A program made the position numbers and the translations under genes. Shown in pieces: positions 17,822-26,640 of a stretch of 64,000 bases of DNA. The notes beneath the pieces are model-generated. The model did not search any database and was not told the DNA's origin. It saw only the letters and a list, made by a program, of their open reading frames with translations. Each line of letters begins with the position of its first letter. Within the stretch, counting starts at the first letter, position 1. Source of the stretch: Saccharothrix australiensis (GTDB lineage Bacteria > Actinomycetota > Actinomycetes > Mycobacteriales > Pseudonocardiaceae). The stretch is from assembly GCF_003634935.1 (NCBI RefSeq), contig NZ_RBXO01000001.1:4613501-4677500 (forward strand). Reading direction: 5' to 3'.

Positions 17822-18091
17822 TCAGGTGGTCCCATCGTGTTCCCGGCGGCCGGCCGCCCGCCCGGCCCCCGACGGCGTCTGCCCTTCTTCGGCGCAGCGG
17901 TGCCCGAACGGACAGCACCGCTCCCGGCGGCCGCGATCGCGGCGGTTCCACTCGTCCAGCAGCACGTCGATCCAGGCGCCCAGCAGCGTGGCGGTCTCGA
18001 CGTCGCCGTCCCGCGCGACCAGCCGCCGCTCCGCGCGGGCGGCGGTCAGCTCGTGGACGAGGTCGAGCACGCAGAGGTCGGGCGGGGTCAC
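17822..18091 (-). CDS. Small protein of unknown function with C-x5-C motif
   Basis: An 89-residue protein starting at GTG 18091, which overlaps the preceding stop codon (GTGA). The N-terminal ~55 residues are helical and acidic (LCVLDLVHELTAARAERRLV, LLGAWIDVLLDEWNRRDRG). The second part contains CCPFGHRCAEEG, a Cys/His cluster that could bind a metal. A disordered Arg/Gly tail follows. I do not recognise a family. Its place between another small gene and the sugar-binding lipoprotein, with overlap or short spacing on both sides, ties it to the transporter operon. Confidence 0.6.
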   Translation of the reverse strand: MTPPDLCVLDLVHELTAARAERRLVARDGDVETATLLGAWIDVLLDEWNRRDRGRRERCCPFGHRCAEEGQTPSGAGRAAGRREHDGTT

Positions 18092-18444
18092 CGCCGGCCA
18101 CCCGCTATCCGGAACGCCTCGATGTACTTGGGCAGCTCCACCAGGGCCTGCTCCCAGGTGCCCGACGCGACCTGCCCCGCGAACGCCGCGTCCACCACCA
18201 GGCGGTCGACGGCGGGGTCGACGTCGCAGTCGACGACGTCGCGCAGCCGGCGCGACAGCTCCGCGCGCCGCACCCTGGCGCGGACGACCTTCAGCGTCCA
18301 CTCCAGGTCGGCGATCACGCGGCTCGCCTGGTCCGGCGGCACCACCAGCCACCCCTCCCTGGCCAGGCGCAGGAGGACGTCACCCGCGAACCGCTCGCCG
18401 GTGACGCCCTGCCCCGCACGGGCCTTGTCCCCATCGGATCGCAT
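18088..18444 (-). CDS. Small helical protein of unknown function, first gene of the transporter operon
   Basis: A 118-residue protein with ATG at 18444 preceded by GGAGG (11-base spacing). The sequence is predominantly alpha-helical (GERFAGDVLLRLAREGWLVV, ADLEWTLKVVRARVRRAELS, WEQALVELPKYIEAFRIAGG), with no signal peptide, membrane segment or recognisable motif. Alternation of hydrophobic and charged residues suggests a soluble, possibly partner-binding protein. It is coupled to the next small gene by GTGA. I do not know this family. Confidence 0.6.
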   Translation of the reverse strand: MRSDGDKARAGQGVTGERFAGDVLLRLAREGWLVVPPDQASRVIADLEWTLKVVRARVRRAELSRRLRDVVDCDVDPAVDRLVVDAAFAGQVASGTWEQALVELPKYIEAFRIAGGRR

Positions 18445-18668
18445 ACCCACCGCACCTCCGCACGGGAACGAGGATGTGGTCCCGAGCCCACCACGCACGG
18501 CCCGGTCAGGCCAAGCCGCGCCGGCGTGGTCTGCCCGTCCGTACCCGGTCCCCTGCCCCCGTCACCGGGAATCCGGCTGCTCCGAACGAGTGGTCGTCCG
18601 GGGGCTGTCCAACCGCCCGCCGCGCGCGTACGTGTTGACTACTTGTCCAACGAGGTTCGGGAGCGCGG

Positions 18669-21600
18669 ATGTCGACCACCCCTGGCCGCGGTGTGCGGGT
18701 GAGCGTGCTGGGTCCGGTGCGCGCCTGGTCGGGCGACGCCGAGCTGGCGCTGGGGCCGGCCCGCCGCCGGGCGGTGTTCGCGGTGCTGGCGGCCAGGGCG
18801 AACCGGGTGGTGTCGCGGCACGAGCTGGTCGACGCCGTGTGGGGCACCGCGCCGCCGGCCGGCGTGGTCGGCAGCCTGCACACCTACGTGTCCGGGCTGC
18901 GGCGGGCGCTCGGCGACGCCAGGGGCGCGCTCGAGTCGCGGTCGACCGGGTACTCGCTGCGGCTGCCCGAGGGCGCGGTGGACACCGGGCTGTTCGACGC
19001 GGCGCGGGCCGAGGGCGGCCGGCTGTTCGCGGCGCGGCGGTGGGCGGAGGCGCGCCGCGCGCTGGGCTCGGCGCTGGGGCTGTGGCACGGCGTCGCCTAC
19101 GCCGGGGTGCCCGGCCCGTTCGCCGAGCTGGAGCGGCAGCGGCTGGCCGAGCTGCGGCTGGGCGTGGCGGAGCAGCACGCGCGGGTGCGGCTGGCGCTGG
19201 GCGAGCACGCCGAGGTGGTCGCGGACCTCGCCGGGCTGGTCGCCGAGCACCCCCGGCACGAGGCGCTGCGGGAGCTGGTGATGCTCGCGCTGCACCGCTC
19301 CGGGCGGCAGGCCGAGGCGCTGGAGGTGTTCCAGGACGCGCGCCGGGCGCTGGCGTCGGTGCCGGGCGTCGAGCCGGGGCCCGCGCTGCGCGCGCTGCAC
19401 CGGGAGATCCTGGCCGGCCTGCCCGCCGCGCCGGTCGAGCCGCCGCGGCTGTTCCGCGTGCCGCCGCGCGTGGCGCGGGCGGCCGACGAGCCGGGCCGGG
19501 TGTTCGTCGGCCGTGCCGAGGAGACCGCGCGGCTGCGCGAGCTGGTGTCCGACGTGCTCGCCGGGCGCGGCGCGGCCGTGTGGGTCGAGGGCGAGGCGGG
19601 CATCGGGAAGTCCGAGCTGCTCACCGTCGCGCTGGCGGACGCGGGCGAGCGGGGCTGCCAGGTCGGCTGGGCGGTCGCCGACGAGCCGGGCAGGCGGTAC
19701 CCGCTCCAGGTGATCATGGACTGCCTCGGCGTGCACCCGGCCTCGCCCGACCCGCGGCGGGCCGAGGCCGCCGCGCGGCTGCGCGCCGAACCCGCGGCGG
19801 GCGGCTGGGTACCGGCGGACCCGGTGCCGATCGCGGTGGACCAGCTCGTCACCCTGGTCGACCGGGTGTGCGCGACCGCGCCGCTGGTGCTGGTGGTCGA
19901 CGACCTGCACTGGGCGGACGACGCCAGCGTCCTGCTGTGGCACCGGCTGGCCACCGCGACCAGGCAGCTGCCGCTGCTGCTGGTGGCGGCGACCAGGCCC
20001 GACCCCGGTCGGCGCGAGCTGGCCAGGGTGCGGCACGGCGTCGAGGCGCGCAACGGGCACGTCCTGGCGCTGCGGCCCCTCGTGCCGGTGGACGCGGAGG
20101 CGCTGATCGGCCACGCCGTCGGCGCGCGGCCCGGCGCGACGCTGCGCGAGCTGGTCCGCCGCGCCGCGGGCAACCCGCTCCACCTCACCGAGGCCGCGAA
20201 CGCCCTGGTGCGCAACCGCTCCGTGCGGGTGACCGCCGGGGTCGCCGAGGTCGACCCGGCCTTCACCGAGGAGGTGCCGCGGTCGCTGCTGGACGCCGTC
20301 GAGCGCACGCTGGAGTTCCTGTCCGAGGAGGCGCGGGAGGTGCTGCGCCTCGCGGCGCTGCTCGGCGTGGAGTTCCGGGTGGCCGAGCTGACGGCGGTGA
20401 CCGGGCGGTCGCCGCTGGAGCTGGTGGGCGTCCTGGAGGAGGCGGTCGCGGCCACCGTCGTGGTCGAGGCGGGCGACGACCTCGCGTTCCGGCACCCGTA
20501 CCTGCGGCAGGCGCTGCGCGCGGGCGTGCCCGGCGGGGTGCGCGCGGCGCTGCACCGGCACGCCGCCGAGGCGCTGGCGGGCGTGGGCGCGCCGGTCGAG
20601 CGGATCGCCGAGCACCTGGTGGCCGACCCGATCCCGGTGGACGGCTGGGTGGTGCGGTGGCTGGCCGCCCACCACGCGGCGGTGGCCAACCGCGCGCCGG
20701 CGGTCGCCGCGGAACTGCTGCGGCGCGCCGTCGACACCGACCTGCCGACCCCGGCGCAGCGGGCGAGCCTGCTCGTCACCCTGGTGAAGGTGCTGTTCCG
20801 CGCGGGGCGGTTCCCGGAGGCGGAGGCGGAACGCGCGGCGGCGCTCACCACCGACCCGGCGGAGGCCGCCGAGGTGCGGACGCTGCGCGCCACCATGCGG
20901 CACCGCCGCGGCGACACCGCGACCGCCATCGCCCTGCTGCGCGAGGGCCTGGCGCTGCCGGGCGTGCCGGACCTGTGGCGGACCCGGTACGTGGCGCTGC
21001 TGGCCGACTTCCGCCGGGGCGACCTCGCGGACCTCGACCGCACGCGACGCTCGGCCGAGCGTGCGCACGCGGACGCGGTGGCCGCCGGCGAGCACTACCC
21101 GGCCGCGCACGCGGCGCAGACGCTGTGGCTGGTGCACTCGATCCGGCGCGACCACGAGCGGGCGCTGCGCCACGTGGACGAGGCGCTGGCCGTGGTGCGC
21201 GACCGGCCCGACCTGGCCGAGCTGGAGTTCGACCTGCTGGACAACCGCGTGTTCAGCCTCCAGAACCTCGACCGCCTCGCCGAGGCCGAGGACGCGCTGC
21301 GCACGGCGCGCGTGGTCGCCGCCCGCCACCGGCTGCCGATGGGCCTGCACGTGTCGGCGGCGGTCCACCACCACTGGACCGGCCGCTGGGACGAGGCGCT
21401 GGCCGAGTTGGACGCCGTGACCGAGGACGGGCCCTCCATCACGTTCTTCGGCCTGCGGGAACCCGGACCGGCCGCGCTGCTGATGCACGGCGTGGCGGCG
21501 CTGATCGCCGGCCGCCGCGACGACCGGGTCAGCGCCGCCGCGCACCTGGACGCCGCCGCGGCGCACGCGCCCGCCACCGGCGCGGAACGCGAGAGCGTCG

Positions 21601-22337
21601 ACTTCCACCTCGTCGCGAGCGCGCTGGCGGCCGAGCAGCGCGGCGCGCCGGAGGAGGCGGTCGCCCGGCTCGCGCCGATCCTGCGGCCGGACTACGCGCG
21701 GATGATGCTGCGCCACCAGTGGCTGCCTTACGCGGCGCGCCTCGCGCTGTCCGTCGACGACCGGGCGACGGCGCGGGAGGCGCTCGCCGTGGCCGAGGAG
21801 GAGGCGGCGAAGGAGGTGCTGCCCGCGCGGGCGTCCGCCGCCGCCCGGCACTGCCTCGGCCTGGTCACCGGCGACCCGGACCCGGTGCTGGCCGCCGTCG
21901 ACCACTACCGCCGGGTGGGGCGCGTGGTGGAGTGCGCGTCGGCGCTGGAGGACGCGGGCGTGCTGCTGGCCGGCGCCGGCCGCGGCGAGGAGGCGGCGTC
22001 CGCCTTCACCGAGGCGGTGGAGCTGTACGCCGCGCTGTCGGCGCGCTGGGACATCCGCCGCGCCGAGGCCCGCCGCCGGGCCACCGGCACGCTCGGCCGC
22101 ACCGGGCGGACCGCGCGGCCGGCCGCGCGGTCGGGGTGGCAGGCGTTGTCGCCGCTGGAGGTGCGCATCGCGCGGCTGGTCGCGGCCGGCCTGTCCAACC
22201 CCGACATCGCCGACGAGCTGGCCCTGCCGAGGCGGACCGTGCAGTCGCACGTGTCGCGGCTGGCGGACAAGCTGCGCTCGGACTCGCGGGCGGGCATCGC
22301 CGAGCACGTCCGCGCCGACGGGATGATCCCCTGCTGA
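18669..22337 (+). CDS. Giant AfsR/SARP-type STAND regulator with both N-terminal OmpR-type and C-terminal LuxR DNA-binding domains
   Basis: A 1222-residue protein with ATG at 18669 and GGGAG five bases upstream. Residues ~8-95 are an OmpR-type winged helix (VRVSVLGPVRAWSGDAELAL, RHELVDAVWG). Residues ~95-245 form a bacterial transcriptional activation domain. An AAA/STAND module follows from ~275, with FVGRAEETARLRELV, Walker A GEAGIGKS (~312) and Walker B LVLVVDDLHWADD. Residues ~600-1130 are TPR-like helices. A LuxR HTH closes the protein (LSPLEVRIARLVAAGLSNPD, then PRRTVQSHVSRLADKL). SARP-NTPase and LAL-type NTPase regulators normally have one DNA-binding domain at one end; this has both. 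It could control the divergent transporter operon or the glycosyltransferase. The ligand is unknown. Confidence 0.9.
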   Translation: MSTTPGRGVRVSVLGPVRAWSGDAELALGPARRRAVFAVLAARANRVVSRHELVDAVWGTAPPAGVVGSLHTYVSGLRRALGDARGALESRSTGYSLRLPEGAVDTGLFDAARAEGGRLFAARRWAEARRALGSALGLWHGVAYAGVPGPFAELERQRLAELRLGVAEQHARVRLALGEHAEVVADLAGLVAEHPRHEALRELVMLALHRSGRQAEALEVFQDARRALASVPGVEPGPALRALHREILAGLPAAPVEPPRLFRVPPRVARAADEPGRVFVGRAEETARLRELVSDVLAGRGAAVWVEGEAGIGKSELLTVALADAGERGCQVGWAVADEPGRRYPLQVIMDCLGVHPASPDPRRAEAAARLRAEPAAGGWVPADPVPIAVDQLVTLVDRVCATAPLVLVVDDLHWADDASVLLWHRLATATRQLPLLLVAATRPDPGRRELARVRHGVEARNGHVLALRPLVPVDAEALIGHAVGARPGATLRELVRRAAGNPLHLTEAANALVRNRSVRVTAGVAEVDPAFTEEVPRSLLDAVERTLEFLSEEAREVLRLAALLGVEFRVAELTAVTGRSPLELVGVLEEAVAATVVVEAGDDLAFRHPYLRQALRAGVPGGVRAALHRHAAEALAGVGAPVERIAEHLVADPIPVDGWVVRWLAAHHAAVANRAPAVAAELLRRAVDTDLPTPAQRASLLVTLVKVLFRAGRFPEAEAERAAALTTDPAEAAEVRTLRATMRHRRGDTATAIALLREGLALPGVPDLWRTRYVALLADFRRGDLADLDRTRRSAERAHADAVAAGEHYPAAHAAQTLWLVHSIRRDHERALRHVDEALAVVRDRPDLAELEFDLLDNRVFSLQNLDRLAEAEDALRTARVVAARHRLPMGLHVSAAVHHHWTGRWDEALAELDAVTEDGPSITFFGLREPGPAALLMHGVAALIAGRRDDRVSAAAHLDAAAAHAPATGAERESVDFHLVASALAAEQRGAPEEAVARLAPILRPDYARMMLRHQWLPYAARLALSVDDRATAREALAVAEEEAAKEVLPARASAAARHCLGLVTGDPDPVLAAVDHYRRVGRVVECASALEDAGVLLAGAGRGEEAASAFTEAVELYAALSARWDIRRAEARRRATGTLGRTGRTARPAARSGWQALSPLEVRIARLVAAGLSNPDIADELALPRRTVQSHVSRLADKLRSDSRAGIAEHVRADGMIPC

Positions 22338-22435
22338 ACCGCCTCGGCGCGGGTATCACCGGGCACTGCTGGACCGCCCCGGCGCGGGTGTCACCAAGCA
22401 CTGCTGGACCGCCCCGGCGCGGGTATCACCGAGCA
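22331..22435 (+). repeat. Three exact-period 35-bp tandem repeats spanning the regulator stop codon
   Basis: Units start at 22331, 22366 and 22401. The consensus is ctgctg(g/a)accgcc(c/t)cgg followed by cgcgggt(a/g)tcacc and (g/a)(g/a)gca. The first unit contains the TGA of the regulator gene (22335-22337). Because 35 is not a multiple of 3 and the units lie after the stop, they are not coding. Confidence 0.95.
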
Positions 22436-22701
22436 CGCCCGTACCGGCGGGGTGATCTCCTGTTCGACCGTCGCGAGCACCGCCCGCGCCGACGGGACCA
22501 CCCCCGCTCGACCGCCGCGGCGCGGGCGGGCCGTCCCGTCGTCACCCCTCCGCCGCGGCCCGGACCGGTAAGATGATCTCGTACCCGTGGACGCGCCGGA
22601 CCGCACGAACCCACCGGGGCACCACCGGCGGCGGAGCGCGGGTCAGCCGGGGAAGGGCGACCACCCGGCGGGTGCCGTCCGACATCGAGGGGTTGACGAC
22701 C
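22436..22701. other. Intergenic region with decayed copies of the upstream gene end
   Basis: The first half holds two further, degenerate copies of the regulator's 3' end (cgcccgcgccgacggg at 22480-22500 resembles cgtccgcgccgacggg near 22309). Around 22570 the sequence gtaagatgatctcg contains TAAGAT, a possible -10 for the glycosyltransferase gene. Its ribosome site (gaggggttgacgacc) precedes the ATG at 22702. Nothing else is recognised. Confidence 0.4.
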
Positions 22702-24165
22702 ATGACCGCCCGCGCCGCCACACCCCCGTCCCGACCGGAGCCCGGCGACCGCGGCACCGCGCCGATGCGCTGGGCCCTGGTCAGCGGGGACGGGCTGCCC
22801 GTCAGCGGCCTGCTGACGATCTTCCGCAACGTCGTCGACCGGGCCCTCGCCGCCGGGCTGCTGGAGCTGCCGGTCACCGCCGACCTCGGCTACTCGTGGC
22901 GGCCGGACAAGCCGGGCTTCTTCCCCGGCGGCCCACCCGAACCCCGCTACCCGGACTGGCTGCGGGTCACCCACGCCGTGCCGGTCGGGTCCGACCCCGC
23001 CGCGCTCGCGGCCGAGCTGGGCGCGATCCGCGCCGCCGTCGCGCGAGCGGACCGGCTCGGCGAACGGGAGCGCGCCGAGCTGCACCGGCGGGTCGACGCC
23101 CTGGCCCGGCCGTACGAGGAGCACTTCGACCGCTGGTTCGCCGACCACGACGTCGACTGGGTGGTGGCGGTGAACATGACGCTGTCCGACGCGGTTCCCG
23201 TCACCACCGCGCTGCACCGCGCGGCGGCGCGCCGCTGGGGCGGCGGTCGACCGGGCGGCGTCCTGTACTGGGACCACGACCTCTTCGCCAGTTGCGCGAT
23301 CCACGAGCGCGGTGTCCGCGTCTACCCCGAGCGGCCCAACGAGTTCACACCGGTGCCCGGCGCCTCGCCCGGCGACCGGTGGGCGGTGGTGTCCCGCGCC
23401 CAGGAGCGGGAGACCCGCGCCTACCCGACCGCGCTGCGCCCGGAGGTGCTGACCAACGTGCTGCCGGTCGTGCCGGACGGCCCGCTGGAGGAGCGGCACC
23501 ACGACTTCCTGGACCGGCACGGCATCGCGCGCGACCGGCCCGTCGTGCTCGGGCCGGTGCGGGTGTTCGCGGTCAAGGGCGTCGAGATCTCCGTCGAGGT
23601 GTTCGCCGGGATGCGCGCGGAGTGCGCCCGCGCGGGCGTCCCGGACCCGGTGCTGGTCGTGTTCGGCAGCCTGGCGGAGGACCCGGAGTACGCCGAGGTG
23701 GTGCGGCGGGCGGTGGGCCGGCACGGTGTCGGCGACGCGGTCCTGTTCCTCGACGGCGTGCCGCTGTCCAGCGCGCCCGACCGGCACGGCCGGTGGCGGC
23801 TCGACGAGGTCGACCTGCTGCGCGTCGGCCGGGCGAGCGGTGGCGCGGTGCTGTTCACCCCGAACCGCGACGACGTGGAGACGGTGGGGCTCGGGCCGGC
23901 GCTGGCGGCGCTGGCCGGCCTCCCGTGCGCGGTGACGGCGTACCAGGCGTTCGAGGAGCACTTCGGGGCGGACTTCCGGCGGGTCGTGGTGACGCCGGGC
24001 CGGGCTGCGGCGGCGGGCGCGGAGCTGGTGCGCCGCATGGTCGCGATCCGCGACGGCGACGAGGGCGCGGCGGCCGACCTGGAGGCCAACCTGCGCCGGG
24101 TCCGCGAGCGCTTCCCGGACGGGCCGTGGCTGGACTTCCTCGGGCGGATGGCCACCGGCCGCTGA
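22702..24165 (+). CDS. GT4-like glycosyltransferase
   Basis: A 487-residue soluble protein. The ATG at 22702 starts MTARAATPPSRPEPGDRG; the conserved part begins MRWALVSGDGLPVSGLLTIF. The C-terminal half has a Rossmann-like GT-B pattern: PVVLGPVRVFAVKGVEISVE, PDPVLVVFGSLAEDPEYAEV and GAVLFTPNRDDVETVGLGPA, the last matching the acidic nucleotide-sugar site (E-x7-E type) of GT4 enzymes. The N-terminal domain has the VVAVNMTLSD and GGVLYWDHDLF segments. The acceptor cannot be deduced. It stands alone between the giant regulator and a convergent TPR gene. Family call fairly secure, substrate unknown. Confidence 0.75.
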   Translation: MTARAATPPSRPEPGDRGTAPMRWALVSGDGLPVSGLLTIFRNVVDRALAAGLLELPVTADLGYSWRPDKPGFFPGGPPEPRYPDWLRVTHAVPVGSDPAALAAELGAIRAAVARADRLGERERAELHRRVDALARPYEEHFDRWFADHDVDWVVAVNMTLSDAVPVTTALHRAAARRWGGGRPGGVLYWDHDLFASCAIHERGVRVYPERPNEFTPVPGASPGDRWAVVSRAQERETRAYPTALRPEVLTNVLPVVPDGPLEERHHDFLDRHGIARDRPVVLGPVRVFAVKGVEISVEVFAGMRAECARAGVPDPVLVVFGSLAEDPEYAEVVRRAVGRHGVGDAVLFLDGVPLSSAPDRHGRWRLDEVDLLRVGRASGGAVLFTPNRDDVETVGLGPALAALAGLPCAVTAYQAFEEHFGADFRRVVVTPGRAAAAGAELVRRMVAIRDGDEGAAADLEANLRRVRERFPDGPWLDFLGRMATGR

Positions 24166-24385
24166 CCACCGCGGTCCGACCCCTCGCACGACCGCGTCGG
24201 CGCAGGTGGTGGTGCACGGGGGCGCGAGGGCGGCACGACCGGCGTCCAGCACGGTAGGCGACGCCGTCACGTGGGCGGGGCGCTGTCACGCCTGTTCTGT
24301 GGTCATGTCCGCGTGCGCGTGCCCGACCGCGTCGCCGAACTCGTGCCGCACGTTGCCCGCAGGCCCTGCCGATCGGGCGGACGGG

Positions 24386-25342
24386 TCAGCACCGCGAGCC
24401 GACGAAGTCCGACACGACCGCCGCGAGTTCGCGGTTGCCGCGCCGGTGCGCGAGCCGCCCGAGCGGCCGGATGCGGTCCGACACCCGCTCCGAGTGGACC
24501 GCCGCACCGGCCTCGACGGCGGCTCGGGCGACCCGCACCGCCTCGTCGTCGTCACCGCCGAGCAGGTTCGCGGTGGACAGCGCGATGAGGCTGAACACCC
24601 GGCTGCGCCCCATGTCCGCGCCGTAGCGCTCGGTGGCCGCGTGCAGCGCGGCGACGGCGGTGGGCGCGTGGCGCGCGTCGCAGGACTGGGCGAGTTCGGT
24701 GTGCACCACGCCGGTCATGGCCACGAAGTCGACGAGGTCGAAGAACTTCGACCACGCCGCCGGCGGTTCGCCGTCGGCGCGGTCGAGGTGGTCGAACGCC
24801 TCGCTCAGCCGCGCCTGCGCGGCCGCCTCCCGTCCCGCCTTGGCGTGCGCCCACGCCTGGTTGGTCCGCAGCAGCGCCGTGGTGTGCGACGACCGGCCCC
24901 GGCCGACCGCGAAGAGACCGGCTTCGAACTGGTCCGCCGCGCGCCGGGGCTCCTCGTCGTGCAGGTGCACCCGGCCGAGGCGGTAGCGGATGTTGGCCAC
25001 CAGGTCGTCCGCGCCCGCCTCCCGCGCGAGTTCCAGGGCACGCGCCCAGTGCCGCCGCATCCAGGCGCGCTCGCCGGTGTCGAAGCACGTCCACGCCGCG
25101 ACGTTGTGCAGGTCCGCCACCGCGATCACCAGTCGCCGGCGCACGTCGGCCGCCGCGTGGCAGTCGAGCAGCCCCTCCGCCCACGCGGCGGCGTCCCGCA
25201 GCTCGTCGCGGCACGCGCCGCCGCCGCGCGGGTAGTCGACCGACCGGTACCGCGCCGTCAGCTCCTCCAGCCGGACGACGTCGGCCATCCCCACCCGTCG
25301 CGGCACCGGCAGGTAGGGCTTCCGGTTCTCCCGTTCCCGCAT
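24386..25342 (-). CDS. TPR-type regulator-like protein without an HTH domain
   Basis: A 318-residue protein starting at ATG 25342 (MRERENRKPYLPVPRRVGMA), with GGAGG motifs just upstream. The rest is TPR-like: MADVVRLEELTARYRSVDY, GACRDELRDAAAWAEGLL, and repeated helical hairpins to the C-terminus. Closely similar sequence normally forms the C-terminal ~300 residues of actinobacterial XRE regulators, which carry a ~70-residue HTH before it. Here the upstream reading frame (SAEVRR and before) shows no HTH. It is therefore either an HTH-lacking variant or a truncated gene. The domain order and the loss are seen; a regulatory role is inferred from the family. Confidence 0.7.
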   Translation of the reverse strand: MRERENRKPYLPVPRRVGMADVVRLEELTARYRSVDYPRGGGACRDELRDAAAWAEGLLDCHAAADVRRRLVIAVADLHNVAAWTCFDTGERAWMRRHWARALELAREAGADDLVANIRYRLGRVHLHDEEPRRAADQFEAGLFAVGRGRSSHTTALLRTNQAWAHAKAGREAAAQARLSEAFDHLDRADGEPPAAWSKFFDLVDFVAMTGVVHTELAQSCDARHAPTAVAALHAATERYGADMGRSRVFSLIALSTANLLGGDDDEAVRVARAAVEAGAAVHSERVSDRIRPLGRLAHRRGNRELAAVVSDFVGSRC

Positions 25343-25770
25343 CCTCCGCACCTCCGCGCTCCCGTCCACGAGCCACCCGCGGCGGCTCCGCCTCCCGAAC
25401 GGGTACCCGTCGGCGTCTCGGGTGGCACGGGGCGACCCACGGCCATCCGGGTGCACTCCGACGCGCGCGGTCACCCGGACAGCCCCGCGCCGACGTGACG
25501 TCGCGTGCGCCCGAATCCCTTGGCCGGAACCGAAAGGCCCGCATCACGCGCGCTCGCCGACCGCACCGGGAGACCCCGCCACGCGATCACCGCCGGGGTC
25601 CCGGAGCGGGGGTGCCCACCGCGCGGCGAAGGGGTCCCGGTGCGCGGGGACGAACTCGGTGGAGGACCTGGCCGGCCTGTTCCCACCGGGCTGCCGGAAA
25701 AGCGGGCCGGACCGCCCGCCCCGGCGCGCCGGGCGGTGAACCCCTCAGCGCGGTGGGAGGACCGCGTGCG
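25343..25770. other. Long intergenic region between minus-strand genes
   Basis: These 428 bases hold the upstream region of the TPR gene and the downstream region of the membrane-protein gene. I find no gene with plausible codon use or a homologous product in any frame. A hairpin at 25711-25737 is listed separately. Confidence 0.4.
25711..25737 (-). terminator. Hairpin downstream of the membrane-protein gene
   Basis: The arms accgcccg (25711-25718) and cgggcggt (25730-25737) are perfect complements around an 11-base GC loop, 33 bases after the stop of the gene at 25771. A likely factor-independent terminator without a U-tract. Confidence 0.5.
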
Positions 25771-26640
25771 TCATCCGGGCAGGAACTGGATGCGCACGGA
25801 GTCGTCGTAGGGGACGACGACCGTCCTGCTCGCGTCGGACCACCGCTCGGGGACGAGGAACAGCCGGCCGCCCGCCTCGGTCAGCAGGCGCAGTCCCTGG
25901 CACCGCACGCGGAACCGCTGCCCCTCCGCCGCCGGCAGCGGGAACTGGTGGACGCCCCCGACGCCCTCGGGCAGGTAGAGCTGCTGCTCCAGGTCCAGCA
26001 CCACGAGCGGTCGGGTGGGCAGCTCGGCGGCCAGTTCGGCGGCCCGCCCGCGCCCGTACGCCGCCGCGAAGTTGTTCGTCGCCCAGAACAGGCCCAGCAC
26101 GGCGATCGCCCCGAGCGCGGCCGCCGGCAGCGCGTCGCCGGGACGCCGTCGCCGGTCGCGCGGCCGGGCGCGCCAGGTCGAGATGCCGTAGGCCGCCAGC
26201 GGCAGGCCCGCGGCCAGGGACAGCGCGGTCACGCCGGGGAACTCGTCCCGCGACACGCTCACGACCAGGATGCCGACCACCGCCCGCGCGAACAGGGCCG
26301 CGCCGAGGAGCACCAGGGCCGCGCCGACCACCTTCGCCCACCGCGACCCCGGCCGCCGCCGCAGCGCCCGCACGCCGCGGTGGGCGACGAGCCCCAGGAC
26401 GAGGAGTACGAGCAGACCGGCCACCGGCGCGAACACGACCTCCGTGCCGAGCAGCAGCAGTTCGGTGGTCGACAGGTCGAGCGCGTTCAGGTCGACGCCG
26501 AAGTGCTCGTACCGCACCAGCGTCGAGACGTAGCCGAAGTAGCACAGCAGCGCGGCCACGAGCGTGGTCGGCGCGGCGATCGCGGCGAACGACTGCGCCC
26601 GGTCCAGGAGCGACCCGGACGCGTCGGGCTGCGCCGTCAT
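25771..26640 (-). CDS. Polytopic membrane protein of unknown function
   Basis: A 289-residue protein whose ATG (26640) overlaps the lipoprotein stop (ATGA). Predicted helices include FAAIAAPTTLVAALLCYFGYV, EVVFAPVAGLLVLLVLGLVA, VGAALVLLGAALFARAVVGI, and ALPAAALGAIAVLGLFWATN. After four to five helices a C-terminal ~100-residue domain (RPLVVLDLEQQLYLPEGV, FRVRCQGLRLLTEAGGRLFL) ends in SVRIQFLPG. The charge distribution puts this domain outside. I do not recognise a family with certainty; similar four-TM proteins with a C-terminal beta domain occur in actinobacteria. Its overlap with a lipoprotein gene suggests a cell-envelope pair. Confidence 0.75.
   Translation of the reverse strand: MTAQPDASGSLLDRAQSFAAIAAPTTLVAALLCYFGYVSTLVRYEHFGVDLNALDLSTTELLLLGTEVVFAPVAGLLVLLVLGLVAHRGVRALRRRPGSRWAKVVGAALVLLGAALFARAVVGILVVSVSRDEFPGVTALSLAAGLPLAAYGISTWRARPRDRRRRPGDALPAAALGAIAVLGLFWATNNFAAAYGRGRAAELAAELPTRPLVVLDLEQQLYLPEGVGGVHQFPLPAAEGQRFRVRCQGLRLLTEAGGRLFLVPERWSDASRTVVVPYDDSVRIQFLPG

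Noticed and set aside
16525..18444. The two small genes as an antitoxin-toxin pair
   Set aside because: Overlap and size would fit, but neither has a recognisable toxin or DNA-binding motif and both are tied to the transporter operon.
18639..22307. 1222-codon minus-strand ORF opposite the STAND regulator
   Set aside because: Composition-driven mirror frame (Arg/Gln/His rich) with no domain.
22331..22435. CRISPR-like 35-bp repeats
   Set aside because: The units are tandem with no spacers and begin in a stop codon; no cas genes are present.
17690..22576. 1628-codon plus-strand ORF
   Set aside because: Arg/Gly/Ala-rich shadow of the regulator gene in another frame, a normal effect of very high GC3.
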